Positions 1-5,201 of a stretch of 11,793 nt of DNA are shown piece after piece. Position numbers and translations under genes: made by a program. The number at the start of each line of letters is the position of its first letter. The first letter of the stretch is position 1. The stretch covers positions 1 to 11,793 of the forward strand of contig JASHPV010000149.1 in assembly GCA_030037875.1 (NCBI GenBank), written 5' to 3'. Under the pieces are notes generated by a model. That model was not told the DNA's origin. It did no database searches and saw only the letters and a program-made list of their open reading frames with translations. This DNA is from Thermoplasmata archaeon (GTDB lineage Archaea > Thermoplasmatota > Thermoplasmata > Lutacidiplasmatales > UBA184).

Positions 1-848
1 CGAGGAACGTCGACCACAGGAGGGTTCCGGAAGATCTCGCCCGCCTCTTCCACGTCCTTTGGTTCGATGCCAGCGGTACGGAGCGTCGCGTCCCAGCCCA
101 GATGTTGCTGGACCAGCTTGAGCGCCTTTTTCGGCCCGTACCCCCGGGCCCCGTCGTTGAAGTCCGTGCCGATGAGCAACCCGATAAGGATCAGCTCCTC
201 CTGCGAGATGCCGAGGTCGGCGAGCAGGCGCTCCCGCTCCAGGAGCTGGGCCGCCCGAGTACCGGTGCGGGCCTGCCGGGACGCCAGTCCCCGAACCAAC
301 CGCGGAGTTCCGAACAGGAGCGAGTCGTAATCTTCAGACGCGCTGGCCCACACGGTGCCGGACGCCGCCATCCGGGCACCCTCCGCCTCGCCCTCGGAGG
401 GGGCTTGGACGGTTGGAAGTCCGAGAGCATGTAGGACCTGGACCGCCTCCTCGATCATCGGTCGCGTCAATCGAGATGTTTGGGCGGCCTTGCGTCGGGC
501 GGTTTCGAGATCCCCGGCGGCCAGCGCCTCCTTCCAGGCTTCTTGAGCGCGTTCTTTCGCTTGGAAACGAGTCCGAAGAGTACCGGCCTTGAGGTCCGGG
601 GGTCGTCCATCGAAGACCCAGACCGGGCGGATCTGTTGTTCGAGCCACGAGGTGGTCCGGTAGAGAAGGCCGATCAAATGCGCGGTCACTCGGCCGGCCC
701 GGTCGGTGAACGGTTGCCCATCGGGAGCGCGAATGGTGGCCAGGAACTGGTAGAGCATGTTGTTGCCGTCCACGGCGAGGGTTCTCCCCACCAGAGCAGA
801 CCAAGGAATTTCGGTCGGGTGCGTAATGTCGCGAAGGGGAAGTCCCAC
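1..848 (-). CDS. fen: Flap endonuclease 1 (FEN1), 3' end cut off by window edge
   Basis: Structure-specific 5' nuclease that removes 5' flaps during Okazaki-fragment maturation and base-excision repair, normally with PCNA. The reverse strand reads open from a GTG at 848-846 to the edge, 282 residues. The N-terminus begins MGLPLRDIT, as expected for this family. All expected metal-binding acidic residues are visible: D27 (AVDGNN), D80 (WVFDGRPPDLK), E152 and E154 (PSEGEAEG), D173 and D175 (SEDYDSLLFG) and D229 (LIGTDFNDG). The helical-arch region follows at about 85-130, and the H3TH part shows GYGPKKALKL near 237-246. Archaeal FEN1 is usually about 330-345 residues, so some 50-60 C-terminal residues, including the PCNA-binding motif, lie outside the window. 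No upstream in-frame ATG, GTG or TTG was seen in the codons just before this GTG. Diverges from the PAC2 gene across a 112-base gap. Confidence 0.95.
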   Translation of the reverse strand, partial: MGLPLRDITHPTEIPWSALVGRTLAVDGNNMLYQFLATIRAPDGQPFTDRAGRVTAHLIGLLYRTTSWLEQQIRPVWVFDGRPPDLKAGTLRTRFQAKERAQEAWKEALAAGDLETARRKAAQTSRLTRPMIEEAVQVLHALGLPTVQAPSEGEAEGARMAASGTVWASASEDYDSLLFGTPRLVRGLASRQARTGTRAAQLLERERLLADLGISQEELILIGLLIGTDFNDGARGYGPKKALKLVQQHLGWDATLRTAGIEPKDVEEAGEIFRNPPVVDVP

Positions 849-921
849 GGCCTCGGCACAAGGCGGTGGGTACTTGTGGTTTGAGCCGCCGGCGGAAAGG
901 GCGACCTCCGATTGGACATAG

Positions 922-930
922 CCCTAAGTA
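922..930 (+). promoter_or_regulatory. Possible TATA-like box for the PAC2-family gene
   Basis: CCTAAGTA-type AT-rich stretch inside an otherwise GC-rich 112-base divergent spacer, centred about 35 bases before the ATG at 961. That spacing fits an archaeal TATA box with a short 5' leader. A GGGG run at 953-956 lies just before the ATG and may help ribosome binding. The match is weak. No equally good box was seen for fen on the other strand. Confidence 0.35.
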
Positions 931-960
931 CGAACCGGCCTCTCGGTCGGACGGGGTCCC

Positions 961-1749
961 ATGGCGGTCGTGTGGCGTCCGGAAAGCGGGGCGGTGATGC
1001 CCGACCCTGGCGCGACATTGTTCAGCTGTTTCCCGAGCGCGGGACTCGCCCCGACCGTCGCGGGGCACTACATGCTCCAGACGCTCAAGCTCCCTCGGAT
1101 CGGTGCCCTTGCCTCCGAGGACTTTCCGCCTCTCGCGGTCATCCAAGGGGGCCGAGTCAACCCACCCGTGCGAGCGTACGGTGGGAAGGACCTCGTCCTG
1201 GTGCTGTCGGAGTTCCCCCTGCTGCCCGGGCTCATCACTCCCCTCGCCACGGCGATCATCGGCATGGCGTTGCAGCTGAAGGCAGGACGCATCATTGGGC
1301 TAGAGGGAGTCGTTCCCCACCCGGCCGACGGCGACGGGGACGACACCTCCGCGGATACTGGCAACAACCCTCCGGAGGAGAAGGTCTGGTACGCCGGTTC
1401 CGGCTCCGCGCCCGAGATCCCCGCGGAGTACAAGGCCGCCGGCGTTCGGACGATGACCGATGGCGTCATCGGGGGCCTCTCGGGGGCGCTTCTCGTAGAA
1501 GGGCTCACGGCCGGGATTCCCATCGGCACGCTTTTGGTGAGCGCCACGGACGTCGGCTACCCCGACCACCGGGCGGCCGCGAAGATCATCGAGGTGATCG
1601 ACCAAGCGTTACCGCGGGTGAAGATCGACACCGGACCGCTCCGCACGCAGGCGGAAATGATCGAACGGGCCCTGCGGGCCGCCGTTCGGAGCCGCGAGTC
1701 GGCGGCGACCGCCGGTCCGAGGACCGAGAACGCACCGATCTACCAGTAG
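961..1749 (+). CDS. PAC2-family protein (archaeal proteasome-assembly-chaperone homologue)
   Basis: 262-residue cytosolic protein of the PAC2 family (Pfam PF09754), which includes the archaeal PbaA/PbaB homologues of eukaryotic proteasome-assembly chaperones. Recognisable parts in order: an N-terminal FPSAGLAPTVAGHYML segment (24-39) followed by LKLPRIGALASEDFPP (42-57), the alternating hydrophobic GGKDLVLVLSEFPL core near 74-87, the glycine-rich GVIGGLSGALLVEGL segment in the second half, then SATDVGYPDHRAA and a C-terminal helical part ending in polar residues. An acidic, Asp/Gly-rich insertion lies at about 122-141, between two core strands, and is probably a surface loop. The ATG at 961 was chosen; M13 at 997 is an alternative that keeps the whole conserved core. 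Members bind partner proteins and are not known enzymes, so family membership is firm but the exact partner is not. Its end faces the small membrane protein gene 24 bases away. Confidence 0.85.
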   Translation: MAVVWRPESGAVMPDPGATLFSCFPSAGLAPTVAGHYMLQTLKLPRIGALASEDFPPLAVIQGGRVNPPVRAYGGKDLVLVLSEFPLLPGLITPLATAIIGMALQLKAGRIIGLEGVVPHPADGDGDDTSADTGNNPPEEKVWYAGSGSAPEIPAEYKAAGVRTMTDGVIGGLSGALLVEGLTAGIPIGTLLVSATDVGYPDHRAAAKIIEVIDQALPRVKIDTGPLRTQAEMIERALRAAVRSRESAATAGPRTENAPIYQ

Positions 1750-1753
1750 GCGT

Positions 1754-1769
1754 CTGGGGCCAGCCCCGG
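1754..1769. terminator. Small GC hairpin between convergent genes
   Basis: GGGGC at 1756-1760 pairs with GCCCC at 1763-1767 around a two-base loop, extendable by one G-T and one C-G pair. It occupies the 24-base gap between two converging stop codons. Archaeal termination mainly depends on U-runs, and none is present here, so this is a weak candidate for a bidirectional end signal. Confidence 0.2.
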
Positions 1770-1773
1770 CGGG

Positions 1774-1959
1774 TCAGTCACTCGTCGGATTGCCAGAGAA
1801 AGCGTCGGTGTACGATATGAGGTAGAGGCATCCGAGGAGCGCGACGGAAAGAAGAACCAGCATCGAGATGGGATTGGTCGAGAACCATGCGACGGTCGCG
1901 ACCATCAGGACCGCGGGGAGTACGATGGTCAACCCGACGACGATGAATCGGCCGTCCAC
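1774..1959 (-). CDS. Small two-helix membrane protein, family unknown
   Basis: 61-residue protein starting at a GTG (1959-1957). Two hydrophobic segments, at about residues 5-26 and 31-49, are separated by a short polar turn (STNPIS), so a helical hairpin in the membrane is expected. The last dozen residues (TDAFSGNPTSD) are polar and acidic. No signal peptide, catalytic motif or recognised domain was seen. It is read in the same direction as the FtsZ-like gene, whose stop lies 108 bases upstream, and an AT-rich box at about -28 suggests it may also have its own leaderless transcript. The frame stays open upstream of the GTG without another standard start nearby. A membrane partner for the FtsZ-like protein is an attractive but untested idea. 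Good hydrophobic periodicity supports a real gene, yet it is short. Confidence 0.6.
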   Translation of the reverse strand: MDGRFIVVGLTIVLPAVLMVATVAWFSTNPISMLVLLSVALLGCLYLISYTDAFSGNPTSD

Positions 1960-1983
1960 GAGAGAGGCGTAGCCGGCACTGCC

Positions 1984-1993
1984 CTTAATGTTA
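1984..1993 (-). promoter_or_regulatory. Possible TATA-like box for the small membrane protein gene
   Basis: Reverse-strand TAACATTAAG, centred about 28 bases before the GTG at 1959. That is the distance expected for a leaderless archaeal transcript starting at the start codon. It lies inside the 108-base spacer after the FtsZ-like gene, which otherwise shows nothing I recognise. Confidence 0.35.
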
Positions 1994-2067
1994 CGCGACC
2001 GGAGGGCACCGATGGGTCGCCCCTCGGGGCGTCGACGTAATGGCGAGAGCGGTCTACTTGTGGACCG

Positions 2068-2994
2068 TCAAAGGAGCTCCTGTCCGCCGGGCGGCATCCC
2101 GACGACCTCGAATGTCAGTTCGACCTCGGAGGAGGCCGCCGGCAGAGGTCCCGGTATTCCCGGAGGCTCGAGCGAGGGGCGTTCGGGAAGCGGAGCGGGC
2201 ACGGCGTGGGTCACGATCTCCGGTTCCGGTGGAGTCCGGCCCGCATGCGTCGGGTCGGTCAACGTGGCGAGTCGGCTCGCCTCGACGGCCGCTTCGGCGG
2301 GGATCACGAACGACTTCTCGATGTGGCCCGCGATGAACTCGGCCCAGTAGCCGTTGAAGCGGGCGATCGGGATCGACGAGGCGTCCTTCGCCAGAGTCTC
2401 GTTGTCCAGGACCTGGAGGGTCGCGAGCCCCTTCTGCTGGAGGGCCACGAAACTGTCAACGAAGTGGAGCCGGGCCAAGGCCCGGTCCGCCACGGCGCGG
2501 CGTTCCGCCTCGAGCTTGAACGGCTTCACGACGAAGACCGAGAGAACCTCGCACGAGCGGGCCGCGGCCTCGAGCACGAACGGCAGGGCGCCGGTGCCGG
2601 CGCCGCCCCCCAGGGTGGAGATGATCGTGACGAAGGTGGCGCCCTCGAAGATCCGGTCGAGCGCGGGCTGGGCCGAGCGGGCGAGATGCCCTCCCACGAC
2701 GGGAGAGCCTCCCGTGTCCTCAGCGCCGGGCGTGTCGGTGGTGAGGCAGACCCTTCGGTCGAACTCCTCGAACTCCTGGATCCGGGCGTCGCAGTTGATG
2801 GCGATGGTTTCGACGTACCGGAGGTGTCGTCGAGCGATCTCACGACCGATGCGGGCGGCCCCGCCCCCTACGGTGACGAGAACGAAGCGGACATCGTGTC
2901 CCAGCTTCAGGTTCTCCAAAAGCCCGGGATCGAAGTCGTCGTCCCGGCCCGTCAGTTGGTCGGTGTCTCTTCCGTTCGGTTCGGCCTCAGGCAT
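2068..2994 (-). CDS. Divergent FtsZ-like GTP-binding protein lacking the T7/C-terminal domain
   Basis: 308-residue FtsZ/tubulin-superfamily protein. Aligned by eye with FtsZ it shows: T1-like loop VTVGGGAARIG (40-50), ETIAINCDA (62-70) matching the FtsZ EFIAINTDA segment, TGGSP (94-98) in the T3 region, the tubulin signature as GGGAGTG (129-135; FtsZ usually GGGTGTG), T5-like PFKLEAERR (158-166), VLDNETL (195-201) near FtsZ's IPNDRLL, and FNGYW (213-217) at the start of helix H7 with the base-contacting Asn. After H7 the family normally has the T7 loop (NxDxxD) and an activation domain of roughly 100 residues. Neither is present; instead a Pro-rich tail (about 247-308) ends with a hydrophobic patch, VELTFEVVGM. 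Since T7 completes the GTPase site of the next subunit, this protein probably binds nucleotide but cannot form ordinary self-activating filaments (inference). The ATG at 2994 is preceded by a GGGGTGG ribosome site, which decides the start. The RHH gene ends 34 bases upstream, so the two are probably co-transcribed. Confidence 0.85.
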   Translation of the reverse strand: MPEAEPNGRDTDQLTGRDDDFDPGLLENLKLGHDVRFVLVTVGGGAARIGREIARRHLRYVETIAINCDARIQEFEEFDRRVCLTTDTPGAEDTGGSPVVGGHLARSAQPALDRIFEGATFVTIISTLGGGAGTGALPFVLEAAARSCEVLSVFVVKPFKLEAERRAVADRALARLHFVDSFVALQQKGLATLQVLDNETLAKDASSIPIARFNGYWAEFIAGHIEKSFVIPAEAAVEASRLATLTDPTHAGRTPPEPEIVTHAVPAPLPERPSLEPPGIPGPLPAASSEVELTFEVVGMPPGGQELL

Positions 2995-3028
2995 TTCGCC
3001 ACCCCTTTCCTGCACCGCGTCGACGTTC

Positions 3029-3532
3029 CTATCGGCCCACGACCCCCTGTCGCTCCAAGTCCCGGGCGCTCGTTTCGAGCGCTTGGACCTGGGCTCGCTC
3101 CTCCGCCGCCTTGCGCACGGCACCTCGCGCGCGGGCGACGAGCTCCGAGACCTGGAGCTCCAGCGCGCCCCGTCGGACCAACTGGGCCAGCACGTCGTAG
3201 AGCGGCTGGTCGTTGGACACGAGGGCGCCGTACTCCCGGAAGGTCTCCACCTCATCCTGTCGGAGGCGAACGGCGGCTTCGAGAAGCCCCGTCGGGCCGG
3301 GGGTCGGGGGGGTCTGGACGGCAGACTCGGTCCGGGTCCGAAGGAACTGGCGGAGCGCCGCTCGCATGAGCTCCGACCGGCTCTCGAACTCGCCGCTGCT
3401 AACGAACGTGTCCAAGAGCTGGAGCTCCCTGCGGTTGCACCGTAGGGCGATCCGCTCGTCTTCGGGGGGCCGCCGGGCGGGTCGCTTCTTCGCGGAAGCG
3501 TCCTTTCCGGTGTCTGGGGTTTTGTCGAACAC
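3029..3532 (-). CDS. Ribbon-helix-helix DNA-binding protein with coiled-coil tail, CdrS/CdrL-like
   Basis: 167 residues from a GTG at 3532. After a basic, disordered-looking leader (KKRPARRPPEDE) comes a CopG/MetJ-type RHH fold at about 26-66: strand RIALRCNR, helix 1 ELQLLDTFVSSGEF, then the S-R-S-E-L turn and helix 2 ending LRQFLRTR. A Pro/Thr linker (73-82) leads to a helical, charge-rich region (about 83-167) with heptad-like Leu/Val/Ala spacing at 125-160, a likely coiled coil. RHH proteins dimerise and bind short inverted repeats with their strands. In haloarchaea the RHH regulator CdrS is encoded next to ftsZ2 and controls cell division (established knowledge). The same pairing here, 34 bases before an FtsZ-like gene, suggests it regulates this cluster, perhaps through the TGCGC repeats upstream (inference). 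Cdr orthology rests on fold and neighbourhood only. Confidence 0.85.
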   Translation of the reverse strand: MFDKTPDTGKDASAKKRPARRPPEDERIALRCNRRELQLLDTFVSSGEFESRSELMRAALRQFLRTRTESAVQTPPTPGPTGLLEAAVRLRQDEVETFREYGALVSNDQPLYDVLAQLVRRGALELQVSELVARARGAVRKAAEERAQVQALETSARDLERQGVVGR

Positions 3533-3560
3533 GGCCAGGCGCGGCTATGCGAGATTCTGT

Positions 3561-3570
3561 TACTTAAATT
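3561..3570 (-). promoter_or_regulatory. TATA-like box for the RHH/FtsZ-like cluster
   Basis: Reverse-strand AATTTAAGTA, centred about 34 bases before the GTG at 3532. With the usual 24-27 base spacing, transcription would begin near 3540 and leave a leader of under ten bases. No ribosome-binding site precedes the GTG, which fits a near-leaderless first gene, in contrast to the internal FtsZ-like gene that does have one. Confidence 0.55.
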
Positions 3571-3700
3571 CATTCCCAACGTTGAGGCGAGAACCGAAGA
3601 GAGGACTTCGTCGAGCGTTTCATTGACGTGTCGAACAAAATATCGCTGCGTCGAAACCGCGACGAAACGCGATGCGCGGCAGTATAACCAGCCCAAAATT

Positions 3701-3719
3701 TGCGCGAAAAAATCGCGCA
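3701..3719. repeat. Inverted repeat, 7-base arms with A5 spacer (candidate operator)
   Basis: TGCGCGA, then AAAAA, then TCGCGCA: perfect arms around a five-base A tract. It shares the TGCGC core with the 12-base palindrome at 3738-3749. The short A tract could bend DNA or place two protein dimers on one face. Operator function is inferred. Confidence 0.5.
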
Positions 3720-3737
3720 CCTTGTCACACGCATGAA

Positions 3738-3749
3738 TGCGCATGCGCA
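3738..3749. repeat. Perfect 12-base palindrome TGCGCATGCGCA (candidate operator)
   Basis: The sequence equals its own reverse complement and contains two TGCGCA half-sites end to end. It lies 190-200 bases from the TATA-like box of the RHH gene and about 55 bases before the TATA box of the pilin gene, so it is closer to the pilin promoter. RHH proteins commonly bind palindromes of this length. Confidence 0.5.
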
Positions 3750-3799
3750 AGATGGTTGATCCGAACGGAGAAGCTTCGCGGTGCTGCGCGGCCTAACTT

Positions 3800-3808
3800 C
3801 TATATATG
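3800..3808 (+). promoter_or_regulatory. TATA box for the pilin-like gene
   Basis: CTATATATG is the clearest archaeal TATA box in the window. Transcription is expected near 3828-3832, giving a leader of roughly 45 bases. That leader carries GGGAGGG at 3861-3867, a strong ribosome-binding site with eight bases before the GTG at 3876, and this decides the start of the pilin gene. Confidence 0.65.
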
Positions 3809-3875
3809 CGGCCCCGCCATCAATTTGCCAGGGCTCATCCGCGCGGGTCACGTGTAGGGTGGGAGGGCCAGCCGA

Positions 3876-5054
3876 GTGCAGCGTTCGTGGAAGCGTGGCA
3901 GCCGACGCTCCCGCTCAATCCGAAGCAAGTTGGGGGTGTCCGAGGTTGTTGGCACCATCCTCATCCTCGCGTTGACGGTCGTGCTGTTCTCGTCCATCTT
4001 CTTCTTCGTCAACACGTTCCCGAAGCCCGCGACGCAATCGGCCTCCCAATTCCAGGGTCAGCTCTACTACACCGTGGCGTCGAAGGGAAGCCACACGTGG
4101 ACGAACGTAACCTACGCCACGATCACACACCTCGCCGGTCCGATCGTTTACGCATTCAATACGCAAATCTACGTCGTATCGCAGGCCCATCCGCAGAACA
4201 CCACCACGGTGTACGGACTCGCGAGCGGCGGCCTGACGAATTCATGGGGCACGGGGCAAGTCTGGAACGTGAGTCTTGTCGCCGACCATTTGACCACCCC
4301 GGACAACATCACCATCACGGTGGTCGCCGGCGGTACCGTGGTCTACCGCCAGATCCTCCCCGGCACCAACCCGTCGATTCCTCCGATTTTCGAGAACGAG
4401 GGGACCGTTCCGGCTCTGCCGGTGGTGAACTCCAAATTCTCTATCTTCGTCCAGATCAGCGATCCGTTCCTCGCGACCAACAGTCACAAAGTGTACCTCA
4501 ATATCTCGACCTCCGGCCTAACCTGCACGGGCAGCAATGCCACGGAAACACGGCTGCCTATGGCGTACAACAGCAGCAACGGCCTGTGGTTCATTGGCGG
4601 CTGCTCGACGAGCACCGCCGGCTCGTACTACGTGAGCGTCTGGGTCACCGACACCGACCCCATCTTGCCCCAGCAGAACTCGATCATTTTCCCCGTCTCG
4701 GTGTCCAGCGTTAGCTCGACCTGTTCGAACACGTACAGCGTCGTCCAGGGGCAATCCCCCATCTCGACAACGAGCATCGGGGACTCGGGCACCGGGAAGA
4801 TCTACCTGAACTTCACCAACGGGAACGCGTGCGACTGGATCCAGGTGACGATATCTCTGACCACGTCGGGCAAGGGCTCGGTCACGGGGAACGGGACGTA
4901 TGTGGTCGCGGCGGCTGGGACGTTGGCCTTGGTCGAAACCTACACCGCCCCGGCCAGCGGCGCGGCCACCGCGACCGTGACGATCACCATCAGCTGCCCC
5001 TCGGGGGCGACGACGACGAGCTCCACCACCGATACGGCTTCGTTCAAGTACTGA
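3876..5054 (+). CDS. Pilin-like secreted protein with archaeal type IV pilin N-terminus
   Basis: 392 residues from a GTG. A basic leader (residues 1-19, many Arg/Lys) ends in KLG, followed by VSEVVGTILILALTVVLF (21-38), matching the archaeal type IV pilin N-terminal signature (PF07790). A PibD-type prepilin peptidase would cut after G20, and the hydrophobic stretch to about residue 47 would form the filament core or membrane anchor. The remaining 340 or so residues are beta-rich, Ser/Thr/Gly/Asn-rich and contain nine N-x-S/T sequons (NVT, NTT, NVS, NIT, NIS, NAT, NSS, NFT, NGT), so heavy surface N-glycosylation is likely. Five Cys lie in the second half, so at least one would be unpaired if disulfides form. 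Most archaeal pilins are 120-200 residues, so this is large; an adhesin-like minor pilin or S-layer-associated protein is plausible. It stands alone, divergent from the RHH gene, without pilus-assembly genes beside it. Confidence 0.85.
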   Translation: MQRSWKRGSRRSRSIRSKLGVSEVVGTILILALTVVLFSSIFFFVNTFPKPATQSASQFQGQLYYTVASKGSHTWTNVTYATITHLAGPIVYAFNTQIYVVSQAHPQNTTTVYGLASGGLTNSWGTGQVWNVSLVADHLTTPDNITITVVAGGTVVYRQILPGTNPSIPPIFENEGTVPALPVVNSKFSIFVQISDPFLATNSHKVYLNISTSGLTCTGSNATETRLPMAYNSSNGLWFIGGCSTSTAGSYYVSVWVTDTDPILPQQNSIIFPVSVSSVSSTCSNTYSVVQGQSPISTTSIGDSGTGKIYLNFTNGNACDWIQVTISLTTSGKGSVTGNGTYVVAAAGTLALVETYTAPASGAATATVTITISCPSGATTTSSTTDTASFKY

Positions 5055-5199
5055 GCGACGGCCCGGCCCCGCTTTGTCGGGTGAACAGGGCTTCCGGCCT
5101 GCGCTGAGTTGACCTGCGGCTCACCGGCCAGGTCGCTCGGTCTCGACTTCAGAGCGCCTGTCGCGTTTTTGGGTCTCGCCAGGCGAGCCCGGCTCGGGC
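5055..5199. other. Spacer between convergent pilin and zinc-ribbon membrane protein genes
   Basis: 145 bases without a supported gene. GTTTTT at 5165-5170 is a plus-strand T tract about 110 bases after the pilin stop, the kind of site where archaeal polymerase terminates. GAGCCCG/CGGGCTC, with a three-base loop, forms a perfect hairpin at 5185-5201 and overlaps the stop codon of the minus-strand gene. Confidence 0.4.
5165..5170 (+). terminator. T tract, possible terminator for the pilin-like gene
   Basis: GTTTTT in an otherwise GC-rich spacer downstream of the pilin stop. Archaeal intrinsic termination uses T runs, commonly of five or more, without needing a hairpin. Single short tract, so confidence is low. 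Confidence 0.35.
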
Positions 5200-5201
5200 T
5201 C
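5185..5201. repeat. Perfect hairpin at the end of the zinc-ribbon membrane protein gene
   Basis: Arms GAGCCCG and CGGGCTC are fully complementary around the loop GCT. The right arm overlaps the stop codon of the minus-strand gene (TGA at 5202-5200), so the hairpin would form at the 3' end of that mRNA. It may stabilise the transcript end or mark termination. On that strand it is followed by an A run and not by a T run. Confidence 0.35.

Larger units (their letters stand above)
3533..3875. promoter_or_regulatory. Divergent regulatory region between the RHH gene and the pilin gene
   Basis: 343 bases with no convincing gene on either strand, distinctly richer in A and T than the flanking genes. 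It holds candidate promoters for both neighbours and several copies of a TGCGC half-motif: TGCGCGG at 3673-3679, TGCGCGA at 3701-3707, its complement TCGCGCA at 3713-3719, a 12-base palindrome at 3738-3749, and TGCGCGG at 3785-3791. GAAGCTTC, an 8-base palindrome, lies at 3770-3777. Such a cluster is the kind of site an RHH dimer or other small regulator would occupy. Short open frames crossing it have no family features. Confidence 0.6.

Noticed and set aside
334..1146. Minus-strand 270-residue frame across fen1 and the divergent spacer
   Set aside because: Arg/Pro-rich, no domain; it crosses both fen1 in the correct frame and the promoter region.
912..1820. Long plus-strand frame overlapping the PAC2 gene
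   Set aside because: Arg/Gly/His-rich translation typical of a wrong frame in GC-rich DNA; the other frame gives the conserved PAC2 protein.
2068..3750. A single 560-residue minus-strand protein including the FtsZ-like part
   Set aside because: The first 252 residues overlap the RHH gene in another frame and look low-complexity (Arg/Ser/Pro-rich). The RHH protein is a clear fold, and the FtsZ-like part has its own ATG with a ribosome site at 2994.
3672..3857. Short plus-strand frame of 61 residues in the regulatory region
   Set aside because: No hydrophobic core or motif, and it runs through the TATA box and palindromes of the control region.
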